64,000 bases of DNA. Source: Desulfobacteraceae bacterium (GTDB lineage Bacteria > Desulfobacterota > Desulfobacteria > Desulfobacterales > UBA5616). Where the stretch lies: positions 27,429 to 91,428 of the forward strand of contig VMSV01000150.1 of NCBI GenBank assembly GCA_013791935.1, in the 5' to 3' direction. The position numbers and the translations under genes are program-made. This document shows, in pieces, positions 9,373 through 18,977 of the stretch. The notes beneath the pieces are model-generated. The model did not search any database. It was not told the DNA's origin and saw only the letters and a program-made list of their open reading frames with translations. Position 1 is the stretch's first letter. Every line of letters starts with the position of its first letter.

Positions 9373-10467
9373 TTACTTCCGGGCGGCATAGGCGGCCTTG
9401 ATGGCTTCTCTCAGGGCCATGGCATCTTTCGGTGGCTCGGCAAAATCAGGCCGATGAACCATTGAGATGGCCTCGGACGGGCACCCCGTGGCACAGGCGG
9501 CACATCCGAAACACCGGTCCACATTGACTTCCGGGACATCGTCTGCTCCCATGGCAAGGGCTGTGGAAGGACATCGATCGATACAGGTCTCACAGGCCGT
9601 ACAGGCCTCCGGATCAACCCGGGGGATAAAGACGGAGTTCATGGTCAATGCCGGTTTGGCGGATTGGATCGCCCGGGCCACGACCCCGCAATGCCATCGG
9701 TCGCAATTGCAGATAAACCCGGCGCCATCGGCAGTGTTCTGACTCATATGGATCAGGCCGGCTTCTTCCGATTGTTTCAGGATGTCCGTGGCTTCTGCTT
9801 TTGATATTTTCCGGCCACCCAGCCGTTCAACGGTAAATTGGGCCGAATCGCCGAACTGCATACACACATCCGTGGGCATGTCATGAAGATCTTCGCCGCG
9901 CAACAGGGCGGTATGCCGGCAGTAACAGGTACCCACGGCAATATAGTCGTTTGCATCAATATAGTGTTGCACCTGGTCAAATGTATGCACCGTATCCTTG
10001 GTGTTGATGGCCCGGTCTACGGTAATAACCCGGGCTGTGGGAAAACCGGGGGTCGCTGCTTTGCCGGATGCTAAAGCATCACAGGCTTTTTCATAGGCAT
10101 GGATCAGTTTGGCGAGTTTTTTTTCTCTTTCCGTGGTTTTCCCGGACATGAAAATAAATTCCAGTATCCCCGGCATGAAGGGGGCCCGCATAAAGGTGGT
10201 TCCATCTGCCTTGTTCGTAGCCCGACAAAGACCTCTGTAGGCCATGCCCTCGAGAATTTCTTCGCACGCCTTTTTATCCATCCCCATGGTTTCAGCCAGT
10301 TGTTCAGCCGTAAACGGTGTTTTGGGCATGGCATTGTTTACCCTGGCCTCCTCAGGGGTGAACATTTCTTCCACCATGGCGTAAAATTCAGGGATGTCGG
10401 CTCCCGAATAGGCGCCTCCCCGGGATTTCATGACTTCCAACAATTCTTTATAGACTGCTTTATCCAT
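9373..10467 (-). CDS. 4Fe-4S binding oxidoreductase-like protein
   Basis: CTACETCIDRCP and CFGCAACATGCP at C-terminus; FICNCDRWHCG; similar layout to 57088..58242. Confidence 0.8.
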   Translation of the reverse strand: MDKAVYKELLEVMKSRGGAYSGADIPEFYAMVEEMFTPEEARVNNAMPKTPFTAEQLAETMGMDKKACEEILEGMAYRGLCRATNKADGTTFMRAPFMPGILEFIFMSGKTTEREKKLAKLIHAYEKACDALASGKAATPGFPTARVITVDRAINTKDTVHTFDQVQHYIDANDYIAVGTCYCRHTALLRGEDLHDMPTDVCMQFGDSAQFTVERLGGRKISKAEATDILKQSEEAGLIHMSQNTADGAGFICNCDRWHCGVVARAIQSAKPALTMNSVFIPRVDPEACTACETCIDRCPSTALAMGADDVPEVNVDRCFGCAACATGCPSEAISMVHRPDFAEPPKDAMALREAIKAAYAARK

Positions 10468-10472
10468 CTCTT

Positions 10473-10859
10473 TTATTTCCTTTCCGTGAGTTGCAATAAA
10501 ATGCCATGGGCGGATTTGGGGTGAACGAAAACCTGGGGGCTGCCAACGCCAATCAATTGTGCACCGCTATCCTGCATGGTTTTCACCGTTGCGGCCAGAT
10601 CATCGACGGCCAGGGACATGGTATGAATCCCTTCTCCCCGGCCCTCAAGTGCCTTGCCCACGGGCGAATCAGGACCCAGGGGCGCGATCACTTCCAGAAA
10701 TCCCCCATCGGCAAAGGGAAAGAAGGCCTGCTTGATTCCCAGGGCTTCCGACTCGGCTGTTCTTTCCAGGGTCATGCCCAGTTTATCCCGAAATGTTTTT
10801 ATTCCTTCTTTAATATCCTTCACCCGCACAACAATGTGATCCATTCCTGTGATTGTCAT
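10473..10859 (-). CDS. VOC/glyoxalase family protein (methylmalonyl-CoA epimerase-like)
   Basis: MDHIVVRVKDIKEGIKTFRDKLGM, FLEVIAPLG, GIHTMSLAVDDL, VFVHPKSAHGILLQL. Confidence 0.8.
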   Translation of the reverse strand: MTITGMDHIVVRVKDIKEGIKTFRDKLGMTLERTAESEALGIKQAFFPFADGGFLEVIAPLGPDSPVGKALEGRGEGIHTMSLAVDDLAATVKTMQDSGAQLIGVGSPQVFVHPKSAHGILLQLTERK

Positions 10860-10879
10860 TATTTATCTCCTTTGTGAAT

Positions 10880-11377
10880 TTATTTATCCCGATCCAATCT
10901 GGGAAGCCGATAGGGCTGTTTTGCCCCGCATGAATAGCAGGTGCGCTCGTACCAATGCATCTGAGCACGGCACTCGGGGCAGCTCCACCGCTCTTCTTGT
11001 TCCTTGATCCATTTTTCCGCACCGATCTCGTGCATCTGTTTAAGGTTTTCTATGGCCTCGGCATGGTGTCTCATCCCGTCGTTATTAAAACCGGTGATCA
11101 GATCGCAGGGGAAATCCGGACAATCTCCGCAACGGGTAACTCCCGGCCTTTCCGCGGCACATTGCCGCATCTTGCAATCCCTGCAATAGGGGGTAAGGGC
11201 ACCCCCGCCAAGGCAACCGTCGCAGAAGCTCTCGCCTTCCGGCATGTTCCAGACTTTCAAGATCTCCTCAAGACGATTTGCATCGTTGTCCCGTCTGGCC
11301 CGATAGAGGGCACATGCCCCACAATATAGCCCGCAGACCGCCGCTAAAGGTTCATTCATCGTTGTGCCTCCTTTCAA
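10880..11377 (-). CDS. DUF3795-like Cys-rich protein
   Basis: CGLYCGACALYRARRDN...CDGCLGGG...CRDCKMRQCA...RCGDCPDFPC pattern. Confidence 0.75.
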   Translation of the reverse strand: MKGGTTMNEPLAAVCGLYCGACALYRARRDNDANRLEEILKVWNMPEGESFCDGCLGGGALTPYCRDCKMRQCAAERPGVTRCGDCPDFPCDLITGFNNDGMRHHAEAIENLKQMHEIGAEKWIKEQEERWSCPECRAQMHWYERTCYSCGAKQPYRLPRLDRDK

Positions 11378-11389
11378 CCCCCCGGAGGG

Positions 11390-12289
11390 CTATTCGAAGC
11401 GAACCTTGATGGGCTTTCGATCCACGGTTCGATGATAAGTCCAGCTTGGATACCCCATGATCAATACACTGATGATTTTGTGTCCGGCCGGAAGATTCAA
11501 TTCCTCCATAATGGGTCGATAGCTTGCTGCCATTTCGAAGATGCCGATGTAGGTGCTTTCCAAACCCATGGTCATGGCGGTTAAGGCCACGGTCGTGGAC
11601 GCGATCACGCCATTGTCCTTGGGCGCGCTGGTGGCCTCGGGAGAATGGAAGATCCAGACCAAAGGCGCCTTGTGAAATACCGTGTCTCTTCCCGGTTCCC
11701 GGCTGGCCATGCGCTGGCTTCTCAGCCGGAGAACATCCAGTGAATACTGCATGCTTGCGGGCAATTCCTTGCCTGCCGCCTTCAGGGCCTTTGCCCGCCC
11801 TTCGAGCATTTCCTGGGCCTTTTCAAAACTCTCCATGGTCAGATCCGACAATTTTTTAATTTTTGCAGGGTCCTGAAGAAGCAGGATTTCCACATTCTGG
11901 ACATTGCTTCCCGTGGGGGCATACCGACAGACATCCACCAGTTTTTCAGCAACTTCCCGGGGAACCGGTTTGTCCGCCCATTTCCGGTGGCTTCTCCGGC
12001 GGCGAATAAGATCGATAAAATCGTCGGTTTTGATTTTAATGTTTTCATCCAGCTCGATGAAATTTTCCATGTTCATCTGGCTGTGGGAAATCGCTCTTGT
12101 TGGACACAAGGACACACAATGGCCACAAACATTGCAGCTGTTTACATCCGCTGAAGCGATGATTTCCCCGTCCTTTTCTGAAAAACAGGCGCACCTTTCA
12201 ACGCAGGTGCCGCATACCGTGCATAGATCCTTATCGATTGAAACCCAACTCATGTCATGTCTCCTTTTTTTTGGTTTATTATTTCCCAA
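11390..12289 (-). CDS. Nitroreductase with N-terminal ferredoxin domain
   Basis: CTVCGTCVERCACF, CNVCGHCVSLCPT, RRSHRKWADKPV, APTGSNVQ. Confidence 0.9.
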   Translation of the reverse strand: MGNNKPKKRRHDMSWVSIDKDLCTVCGTCVERCACFSEKDGEIIASADVNSCNVCGHCVSLCPTRAISHSQMNMENFIELDENIKIKTDDFIDLIRRRRSHRKWADKPVPREVAEKLVDVCRYAPTGSNVQNVEILLLQDPAKIKKLSDLTMESFEKAQEMLEGRAKALKAAGKELPASMQYSLDVLRLRSQRMASREPGRDTVFHKAPLVWIFHSPEATSAPKDNGVIASTTVALTAMTMGLESTYIGIFEMAASYRPIMEELNLPAGHKIISVLIMGYPSWTYHRTVDRKPIKVRFE

Positions 12290-13406
12290 CCGCCTTGGAC
12301 TTTTCCAGATGCCTGCAGCAAATGTGGAGTTTCCCCTCGTCGTCCCGGTTCATGCACCCCCGGCAGGAGATGCAGTCCGCGGTTGTTTTTGCACTTTTCT
12401 TAAACTGTTTGACCAGATCCGGTTCCCGGATGAAGGGGCGACAGATGGAAATACAGTCCACAACGCCGCTACCCACAAGTTTTTCAGCCACGGAAAGGGT
12501 GCGGATACCCCCCACCAGGCAAAGCGGTATGGACACCGCACTTCTTATGGCCTTGGCATCGTCCAGCATGAATGCCTCTTTTTCCACCGAATTGATCTTT
12601 TCCATCATTTTCCTGAAATTTTTATCCACCCGGCCGTGGCTGATTTCAATCAATGCTATACCTTCTTTTTCGATGGCTTTTGCCACTTGTTTGCCCTCTT
12701 CAATGGTCAAACTGTCCGTCCCATCCAGATAATCCCGGCACCCCAGCTTGATCATGACGGGAAAGTCATTTGACACCTGCTTTTTGATGGATCGGATGAC
12801 TTCGATTAAAAATCGCATGCGGTTTTCCAGACTTCCCCCCCATTTGTCCTTGCGATGATTCGTGGTAGGGGAAAGAAACTCGCTCACCAGGTAACCATGG
12901 GCCCCGTGGATTTGAACGCCGTCAAAACCCGATGCCTGAACACGGCGGGCTGCTTGCCCGAATGATTCAATAATCCCTATAATATCAACATCCGTAAGTT
13001 CCCTTGGCTTTCTGCCAAAATCCGGGAGGTCGCCGTTTAATGAAACCGCCACATAGTCACCCTCCCCTTTGGCGGCGAAGGTGGCCTGGGCCCCGCCATG
13101 GGCAATCTGCATGACGATTTTACCTTTTCGTTCATGCACCGCCCGGGTCATTTTTTGGTATGCGCTGATATGATCATCCTCATCAATACCGTTCATGTCC
13201 GGAAACACCTGCCCTTGTTTGGATACAAAGGCATAGCCGGTAATGATCAATCCGACCTCTCCCTCTGCCAGGGTTTTCATCAGTTCAACACTCTCATCAC
13301 TGATATAACCGTTTACGTCACTTAAAGCGTAATAGGTGGCTGACCGTACAAAACGGTTGGGGATATTCAGTTTTCCGATTTCCAATGGTTCAAATACTTT
13401 TGACAT
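12279..13406 (-). CDS. NADH:flavin oxidoreductase (Old Yellow Enzyme family)
   Basis: EPLEIGKLNIPNRFVRSAT, QIAHGGAQA, GFDGVQIHGAHGYLVSEFLSPTTNHRKDKWGGSLENRMRF. Confidence 0.92.
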   Translation of the reverse strand: MSKVFEPLEIGKLNIPNRFVRSATYYALSDVNGYISDESVELMKTLAEGEVGLIITGYAFVSKQGQVFPDMNGIDEDDHISAYQKMTRAVHERKGKIVMQIAHGGAQATFAAKGEGDYVAVSLNGDLPDFGRKPRELTDVDIIGIIESFGQAARRVQASGFDGVQIHGAHGYLVSEFLSPTTNHRKDKWGGSLENRMRFLIEVIRSIKKQVSNDFPVMIKLGCRDYLDGTDSLTIEEGKQVAKAIEKEGIALIEISHGRVDKNFRKMMEKINSVEKEAFMLDDAKAIRSAVSIPLCLVGGIRTLSVAEKLVGSGVVDCISICRPFIREPDLVKQFKKSAKTTADCISCRGCMNRDDEGKLHICCRHLEKSKAVGK

Positions 13407-13424
13407 GTTTATGCTCCTAAGCTT

Positions 13425-14594
13425 TTAATCGTAACTGGGAACGGGTTTTCCGTCGCTCTTGTGCTTAATGATCCGCTGGACATTGGCGACCTTCTTGGTC
13501 TTTGCCATTGTTTGATCAATGGATATTGCCATCTGATCCATCAATCCGTTGGGTTCGGACGGAACCAGCCAACCATCTGCAACTACCTGATCGATAAGAT
13601 CTTCCCCTTTCGGGGTTCGGCAGGTGATGTGTGACCCGCCAAAGGAAATATCGGCGTATTCGGCTGCATAGTCCGTGCAGAATTTACACCGGTGCCAGCG
13701 CTGATACGGACCGATCACTTCAAAGAGTTGCATGATGTTCATTTGTTTGACCTTGTTCTCACCGTTTTTCAAAACAATATCAAAGGCAATGTCAAATTCC
13801 TTGGAAACCCTTTTAAAGTCCACAGTGGCGATATCATGAACGGAAACACCCATCATATTGGCAACATAGGTCATGAAATCTTCTTTGCTTCTCATGGGTG
13901 AACCACAATACAAGCCAAAGCTGTATTTTACCTTTTTGGCCAGAGCTGCGTAGGACTGTCCAAGAAGCTCCAATTTCCTCAATCCCTGCATATGACACCC
14001 AAGGCCCACAATGGCGACCGACTTGATGTCCTCTCGATCGGCAATCTCGGAAAGCGCCATGAGATTGGGGCTGAACACGTATTTGCTGCCGGCCCCTTTG
14101 ATGATCTCCTCCCGGGTTGTGGCAATCACAGGCCAGGATACCCATGCATAAGGAGAGGCTGCTCCCCATTGGGAGACGATGGCCGCATCGATCTCCTTTT
14201 TCTCAAGCAGATACGCAAGCGTTGCCGTAAGTTTTCCTCCGGTATACCCCTTTCCCTGTATTTCTTTGTCCGCACTGACAAGGTTTCTGTCGGATAGATA
14301 AATGCCCAGGCCCTTTGCTTCTTCTTCCGGCGTTGTTTCCCGGCCAAAGACCTGAATGTCCAGCTTTTTTAGGGGCGAACCCAGGCCCGGGCAAGCTTCC
14401 AGGCATTGGCCGCAGGAGACACACTCCCCATCCAGTTCAGGCCCGTTATCCTTAAAGGAAATGCATCCGGTTGAACAAACCGCGCAACACTGACCGCAAA
14501 AAAAGCACAACTTTGTATCGATCACTCGTTTTTTTAATCCGTCAAAAGAATCTTCCAGCATAAAACTTCTCCTTATCATAAAGTATTTATTCAA
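13425..14594 (-). CDS. Coenzyme F420 hydrogenase/dehydrogenase beta subunit (FrhB-like)
   Basis: N-terminal CFFCGQCCAVC and CVSCGQCLEACPG; KYVFSPNL, FGLYCG, CRFC-like CKFCTDYAAEYADISFGG. Confidence 0.88.
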   Translation of the reverse strand: MNKYFMIRRSFMLEDSFDGLKKRVIDTKLCFFCGQCCAVCSTGCISFKDNGPELDGECVSCGQCLEACPGLGSPLKKLDIQVFGRETTPEEEAKGLGIYLSDRNLVSADKEIQGKGYTGGKLTATLAYLLEKKEIDAAIVSQWGAASPYAWVSWPVIATTREEIIKGAGSKYVFSPNLMALSEIADREDIKSVAIVGLGCHMQGLRKLELLGQSYAALAKKVKYSFGLYCGSPMRSKEDFMTYVANMMGVSVHDIATVDFKRVSKEFDIAFDIVLKNGENKVKQMNIMQLFEVIGPYQRWHRCKFCTDYAAEYADISFGGSHITCRTPKGEDLIDQVVADGWLVPSEPNGLMDQMAISIDQTMAKTKKVANVQRIIKHKSDGKPVPSYD

Positions 14595-14623
14595 GACTGG
14601 GAGCTGATTGCAAATGGCTCAGG

Positions 14624-14638
14624 ACGGAACGTTCATTC
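14624..14638. promoter_or_regulatory. Candidate TetR operator, copy 1
   Basis: ACGGAACGTTCATTC containing GAACGTTC; identical 15-mer at 15337-15351; 30 bp upstream of the FrhB-like gene. Confidence 0.5.
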
Positions 14639-14668
14639 CGTAGATAGGCAAAAAAATCCTTCCCCCCC

Positions 14669-15244
14669 TTACCTTTTTAAAGCATCCCAACTGGTTTCTA
14701 TTGCCGAGCGGATGATTTTGTCATCCAGGCTAATTTCACCGGCAATGTGCATTTTAGCCAGGGAAACCACCTGCCCGTTGGCTGTGGCAAAGATTAACTG
14801 GGTCGAAAGGTCCTTGATCACCTGGTGTTTTTTGCCATATTCAAAAAAGTTGACCAAGGATTCCGCATACGCCGAACAGACTTGCTGCTTGGCAGCGCAA
14901 TTGATAAAGGGCGAATAGGAATATTGTTCCATAAACGAAAATTTTTGAGGGTTCGCGATATAAAACTTCAGAAGATTCTCAAAGATATTGATGAATTGTT
15001 CCCGGATCGGCATTTCTTTTGTAATATTTTCCCTCATGGCGGCCACGGATTCACCTTTGAGTTCTCGGTATAAATTAACAATGACCTCTTCTTTATTCTT
15101 GAAATAACGATAAATCGTGCCGATGCCGACATTGGCCCTATCCGCCAGGAGGGTCATGGGTGTGCCGTGAAAACCGTTTTCAGAAAACAGTTCAAGCGCT
15201 GCGTTTAAAATAGCAATACGTTTGTCACAATCCGATTTTGTCAT
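14669..15244 (-). CDS. TetR/AcrR family transcriptional regulator
   Basis: RIAILNAALELFSENGFHGTPMTLLADRANVGIGTIYRYFKNKEEV HTH. Confidence 0.93.
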   Translation of the reverse strand: MTKSDCDKRIAILNAALELFSENGFHGTPMTLLADRANVGIGTIYRYFKNKEEVIVNLYRELKGESVAAMRENITKEMPIREQFINIFENLLKFYIANPQKFSFMEQYSYSPFINCAAKQQVCSAYAESLVNFFEYGKKHQVIKDLSTQLIFATANGQVVSLAKMHIAGEISLDDKIIRSAIETSWDALKR

Positions 15245-15336
15245 TATTCCATCATCATCTGTAAAAATTGGTTACGGTTTATATCCCATTCAATTCAGGA
15301 AGGACTTGAATTATGGAAATCATTTTTTCGCCAAGA

Positions 15337-15351
15337 ACGGAACGTTCATTC
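15337..15351. promoter_or_regulatory. Candidate TetR operator, copy 2 (upstream of the tetR gene)
   Basis: ACGGAACGTTCATTC, identical to 14624-14638. Confidence 0.5.
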
Positions 15352-15452
15352 ATTTTGTTTTTTTATTCTTTTATCGGGTGACCTGTCAAGGGATTTTATT
15401 TTTCCTGTCGCTCATTCATCTATCATAAATGAAAGTCCGTGACAGCGCTCAG

Positions 15453-15489
15453 TTCAGTACCAGGGTTTTTCAGCATCCCTGGTACTGAA
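15453..15489 (-). terminator. Hairpin downstream of ilvE, terminator-like
   Basis: TTCAGTACCAGGG-(11 nt)-CCCTGGTACTGAA perfect 13-bp stem directly 3' of the ilvE stop; no strong T run. Confidence 0.55.
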
Positions 15490-15497
15490 AAGGATGG

Positions 15498-16568
15498 CTA
15501 TGAAGGATTCACAGCAACCGTCCAGCCGAATTTATCTTCGGATTTACCGTACTGAATGTCTATGAGCTCTTTGAACATGCGGGATGCAATGGGGCCAACT
15601 TGCCCATTTCCGATGGTGATGACTTTTTCATGGAATTTGATGTTGTCAACTGGCGAGATGATCGCTGCGGTTCCCGATCCAAATACTTCCATTAATTCAC
15701 CTTTGGCATGGGCGTCAAACACTTCATCAATGGCGATTCGTCGTTCACTGACTTTCAAACCCCATGATTTTGCCATGGTGAGGACCGAGTCTCGGGTGAT
15801 GCCGGACAGGATGCTGCCATTCAACCGGGGGGTGACAATTTCATCGCCCAGGACAAAGAAGATGTTCATGGAACCGACTTCTTCCACGTATTTCAACTCA
15901 ACGCCGTCCAGCCACAGCACCTGGGTATACCCGTCCTTATGGGCAAGCTCGGTGGCGTAAAGGCTGGCCGCATAGTTTCCGGCAGTCTTCGCTTGTCCCA
16001 CGCCGCCCCTTACAGCACGGACGTAATCTCTTGTCACCCAGATTTTAACAGGGTTGAATCCTTCAGGATAATAAGCACCAACCGGTGACATGATCATGAA
16101 GAAGCGATACGTATTGGATGCACGAAGTCCGATGTAGGGGTCTGTGGCGATGATGGTCGGTCGGATATACAGAGAAGTGCCGGTTTCACTCGGTACCCAG
16201 GATCGTTCCATGTCTACGAGTTTCAGAAGTGCTTTTAAGATAAACGCTTCGTCTATCTGAGGAATGCAGAGCATTTCGGCTGATTTGTTCATCCGTTGGA
16301 AATTATCCCTGGGTCTGAAAAGTTGGATGTTCCCCTTGGGTGTCCGGAACGCCTTGAGGCCTTCGAAAATGGCTTGACCGTAATGAAGCACCATGGTGGC
16401 CGGGCTCATGCTCATGGGACCGAAGGGTTCGATACACGGATTATGCCATCCTTTTTCAGGATTGTAATCCATGTTGAACATATAATCTGTGAAAAAGGTG
16501 CCGAACCCCAGACCCGAATCGATGGGATGGTCTTTTAGTGTTTCTGTCTTTTTAATGGTAATATCCAT
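15498..16568 (-). CDS. ilvE: Branched-chain amino acid aminotransferase
   Basis: LHYGQAIFEGLKAFRTPKGNIQLFRP, VRAVRGGVGQAKTAGNYAASL, EVGSMNIFFVLG, SILSGITRDSV, GTAAIISPV. Confidence 0.93.
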   Translation of the reverse strand: MDITIKKTETLKDHPIDSGLGFGTFFTDYMFNMDYNPEKGWHNPCIEPFGPMSMSPATMVLHYGQAIFEGLKAFRTPKGNIQLFRPRDNFQRMNKSAEMLCIPQIDEAFILKALLKLVDMERSWVPSETGTSLYIRPTIIATDPYIGLRASNTYRFFMIMSPVGAYYPEGFNPVKIWVTRDYVRAVRGGVGQAKTAGNYAASLYATELAHKDGYTQVLWLDGVELKYVEEVGSMNIFFVLGDEIVTPRLNGSILSGITRDSVLTMAKSWGLKVSERRIAIDEVFDAHAKGELMEVFGSGTAAIISPVDNIKFHEKVITIGNGQVGPIASRMFKELIDIQYGKSEDKFGWTVAVNPS

Positions 16569-16903
16569 GGTTCCCTCTGATGTTATAAGTGTTAAATGCG
16601 GTCTTCTAACGGCAAACAATAATTTTTTCTAAATCATTTATTCCATGCGGTCAAAATATCCATCGAAGCCAAGCCACTTTTTTTTAAATCATTTATGGAA
16701 CCTAAATCAAGCTTTTGTTTTAAACCACGAAGGGTGTTTCCATAATATGATCCGGTTTAAACCCTGAGAATCTTTTTTAATCCGTTTGACAAAAACTGTT
16801 TTCACGGGTATCTCATAATTCTCCGATTTTGGCGTAAACATTAGCATTTGCTTTCATAACGCAGTCCACAATATTAAAAAAAGATTGGGGACAACGAGGG
16901 ATA

Positions 16904-17470
16904 ATGAATAAAGAAAAAATAGATATCAGATGGCACGGTAGAGGAGGCCAGGGTGCCATAACCGCTGCAAAAATCGTTGCCAACGGTGCATTTATTTCAG
17001 GCTACAAAGGGGTTGTTATGGCCCCGACCTTTGGAACAGAAAGAAGGGGGGCTCCCGTATTCACCTCTCTTAAAATCTCCACAAATAAAATCTACGATCT
17101 ATCCCCCATTGAAACTCCGGATATGGTGGTGGTGCTGGATCATACCCTCTTAGAAGAAGTGAATGTGACCGCAGGCCTCAAACAAGGAGGTTTGCTGATC
17201 ATCAACACGCCCATGGGCCTTGAAAAGTACTCTTTTGAAGGGGTCCAGCTTGCGGTATCCGATGTCACCGCCCATGCCATTGATTCAGGATTGCCGCAAG
17301 GAGTTGTGAGTTCAGGGATTATCGGCGCTTTTTCTAAAGCCAGCGGCCTGATTGATATCGACATCTTGGTTAAGGCTGTTGAAGAAGAATTCAAAGATAA
17401 AAAACCACGAATAAATGCCGATGCGGCACGCCTCGTGTATGAGCGGACGCAAATCAGAGGTTTGATATGA
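16904..17470 (+). CDS. 2-oxoacid:acceptor oxidoreductase, gamma subunit
   Basis: IRWHGRGGQGAITAAKI, FGTERRGAPVFTSLKIS. Confidence 0.92.
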   Translation: MNKEKIDIRWHGRGGQGAITAAKIVANGAFISGYKGVVMAPTFGTERRGAPVFTSLKISTNKIYDLSPIETPDMVVVLDHTLLEEVNVTAGLKQGGLLIINTPMGLEKYSFEGVQLAVSDVTAHAIDSGLPQGVVSSGIIGAFSKASGLIDIDILVKAVEEEFKDKKPRINADAARLVYERTQIRGLI

Positions 17471-17787
17471 AACATGAGAAATTTCCCGGCATGATATCCC
17501 GGAGTGAAGCGGGCCCGGGAGACGGTGGACGGACCGGTTCATGGCGAGTGCTTCGCCCGGTGATCGATCTTTCACACTGTATCCCCGCCAAAACCAATAA
17601 AAAGGCATGTTTTACGTGCTGGCTCTACTGCCCTGACGGGGTTGTTTCTAAAACCATCCCACCGAAAATCGATTACGAATATTGCAAAGGTTGCGGAATC
17701 TGTGCTGAAGAATGCCCCGGCAAGGCGATCAGCATGGAGGAAGAATCCAGTTTTATCAATAAGGAGAAAAGCCAGGGATGCATTTAA
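17467..17787 (+). CDS. 2-oxoacid:ferredoxin oxidoreductase delta (ferredoxin) subunit
   Basis: CFTCWLYCPD and CKGCGICAEECP; overlaps gamma and alpha genes. Confidence 0.92.
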   Translation: MKHEKFPGMISRSEAGPGDGGRTGSWRVLRPVIDLSHCIPAKTNKKACFTCWLYCPDGVVSKTIPPKIDYEYCKGCGICAEECPGKAISMEEESSFINKEKSQGCI

Positions 17788-18977
17788 TCGAATCAGGTAA
17801 TGTTGCGGCAGCAACAGGGGTAATGCTTTCAAGAGCTCAAGTGATCGCCGCATACCCCATTACACCCCAGACACCGTTAACGGAAAAATTATCCGAATTT
17901 GTGGCTTCCGGAGAAATGGAAGCCGAATACATACCGGTGGAGAGTGAACATAGCGCCATGGCCGTCTGTATAGCCGCTTCATCTGCAGGGGCAAGGACGT
18001 TTACCGCCACCAGTGCCAATGGCCTTCTTTACATGAGCGAACAGCTTCACTGGGCTGCGGGGGCACGACTGCCCATCGTGATGTGCGTGGCAAATCGAGG
18101 GATTGGCGCACCCTGGACCGTATGGAATGACCACCAGGATTCGGTAAGCCAGAGAGACGTGGGCTGGATTCAGCTTTACGCCAATGATCATCAACAGATT
18201 ATCGATTCAGTGATCAAGGCCTTTTTCCTGGCGGAAACCGTGAGCATTCCGGTGATGGTCTGTTATGACGGGTACCTTTTGTCCCATACCTACATGCCCT
18301 TTGAAAAGCCGGATCAGGACGCGGTGGATGCTTTTTTACCCCCATACAACCCCATCCATTTTCTCGACCCGGAAAACCCGTCGAATTTCAACACCGTGAC
18401 GCTTTCGGAGGTGAGACCCGATATCCATGGACAAACAGCGCCGGGTTACATGGAAATTCGTCATGCTCTTCATCAGGACATGCGGACTGCCATTGAGGTT
18501 CTTGAAGAAATCGACTCAAGATTTTTTGAAAAATTCGCACGGGGCGGGAATCCTTTTGTTGAACCTTACTGCTGCAGCGATGCGGACCATGTGGTCGTGT
18601 GCATGGGATCTCTGTCCTATCATTTCAGGGATGTAATCGATCTTTTGAGGGAAGCGGGTGTTAAGGTTGGTGTTATGGGCATCCAGCTTTACCGGCCTTT
18701 CCCTGATCAAGCCATTGTCAAGGCTCTCCATGGAAAACGAAATGTCATGGTATTTGAAAAAGCCCTGAGCTATGGAAATCAAGGCGCTCTTTATGCGGAT
18801 ACCAAATCCGCCCTGTACACCACCTCGGAAAAACCGCTGATGAGTAATTATATTCTAGGGCTTGGCGGACGGGAAATCAAAACCCGGCAATTGCTGGATG
18901 TGGTCAAGGCATCCTGTGAAAACCCTGAAAAGAACGGTGATACGCCCATCTGGATCGGGCTGGAATGCCAGGAATAA
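17778..18977 (+). CDS. 2-oxoacid:ferredoxin oxidoreductase alpha subunit
   Basis: AAYPITPQTPLTEKLSEF, EYIPVESEHSAMAVCIAASSAGARTFTATSANGLLYM. Confidence 0.94.
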   Translation: MHLIESGNVAAATGVMLSRAQVIAAYPITPQTPLTEKLSEFVASGEMEAEYIPVESEHSAMAVCIAASSAGARTFTATSANGLLYMSEQLHWAAGARLPIVMCVANRGIGAPWTVWNDHQDSVSQRDVGWIQLYANDHQQIIDSVIKAFFLAETVSIPVMVCYDGYLLSHTYMPFEKPDQDAVDAFLPPYNPIHFLDPENPSNFNTVTLSEVRPDIHGQTAPGYMEIRHALHQDMRTAIEVLEEIDSRFFEKFARGGNPFVEPYCCSDADHVVVCMGSLSYHFRDVIDLLREAGVKVGVMGIQLYRPFPDQAIVKALHGKRNVMVFEKALSYGNQGALYADTKSALYTTSEKPLMSNYILGLGGREIKTRQLLDVVKASCENPEKNGDTPIWIGLECQE

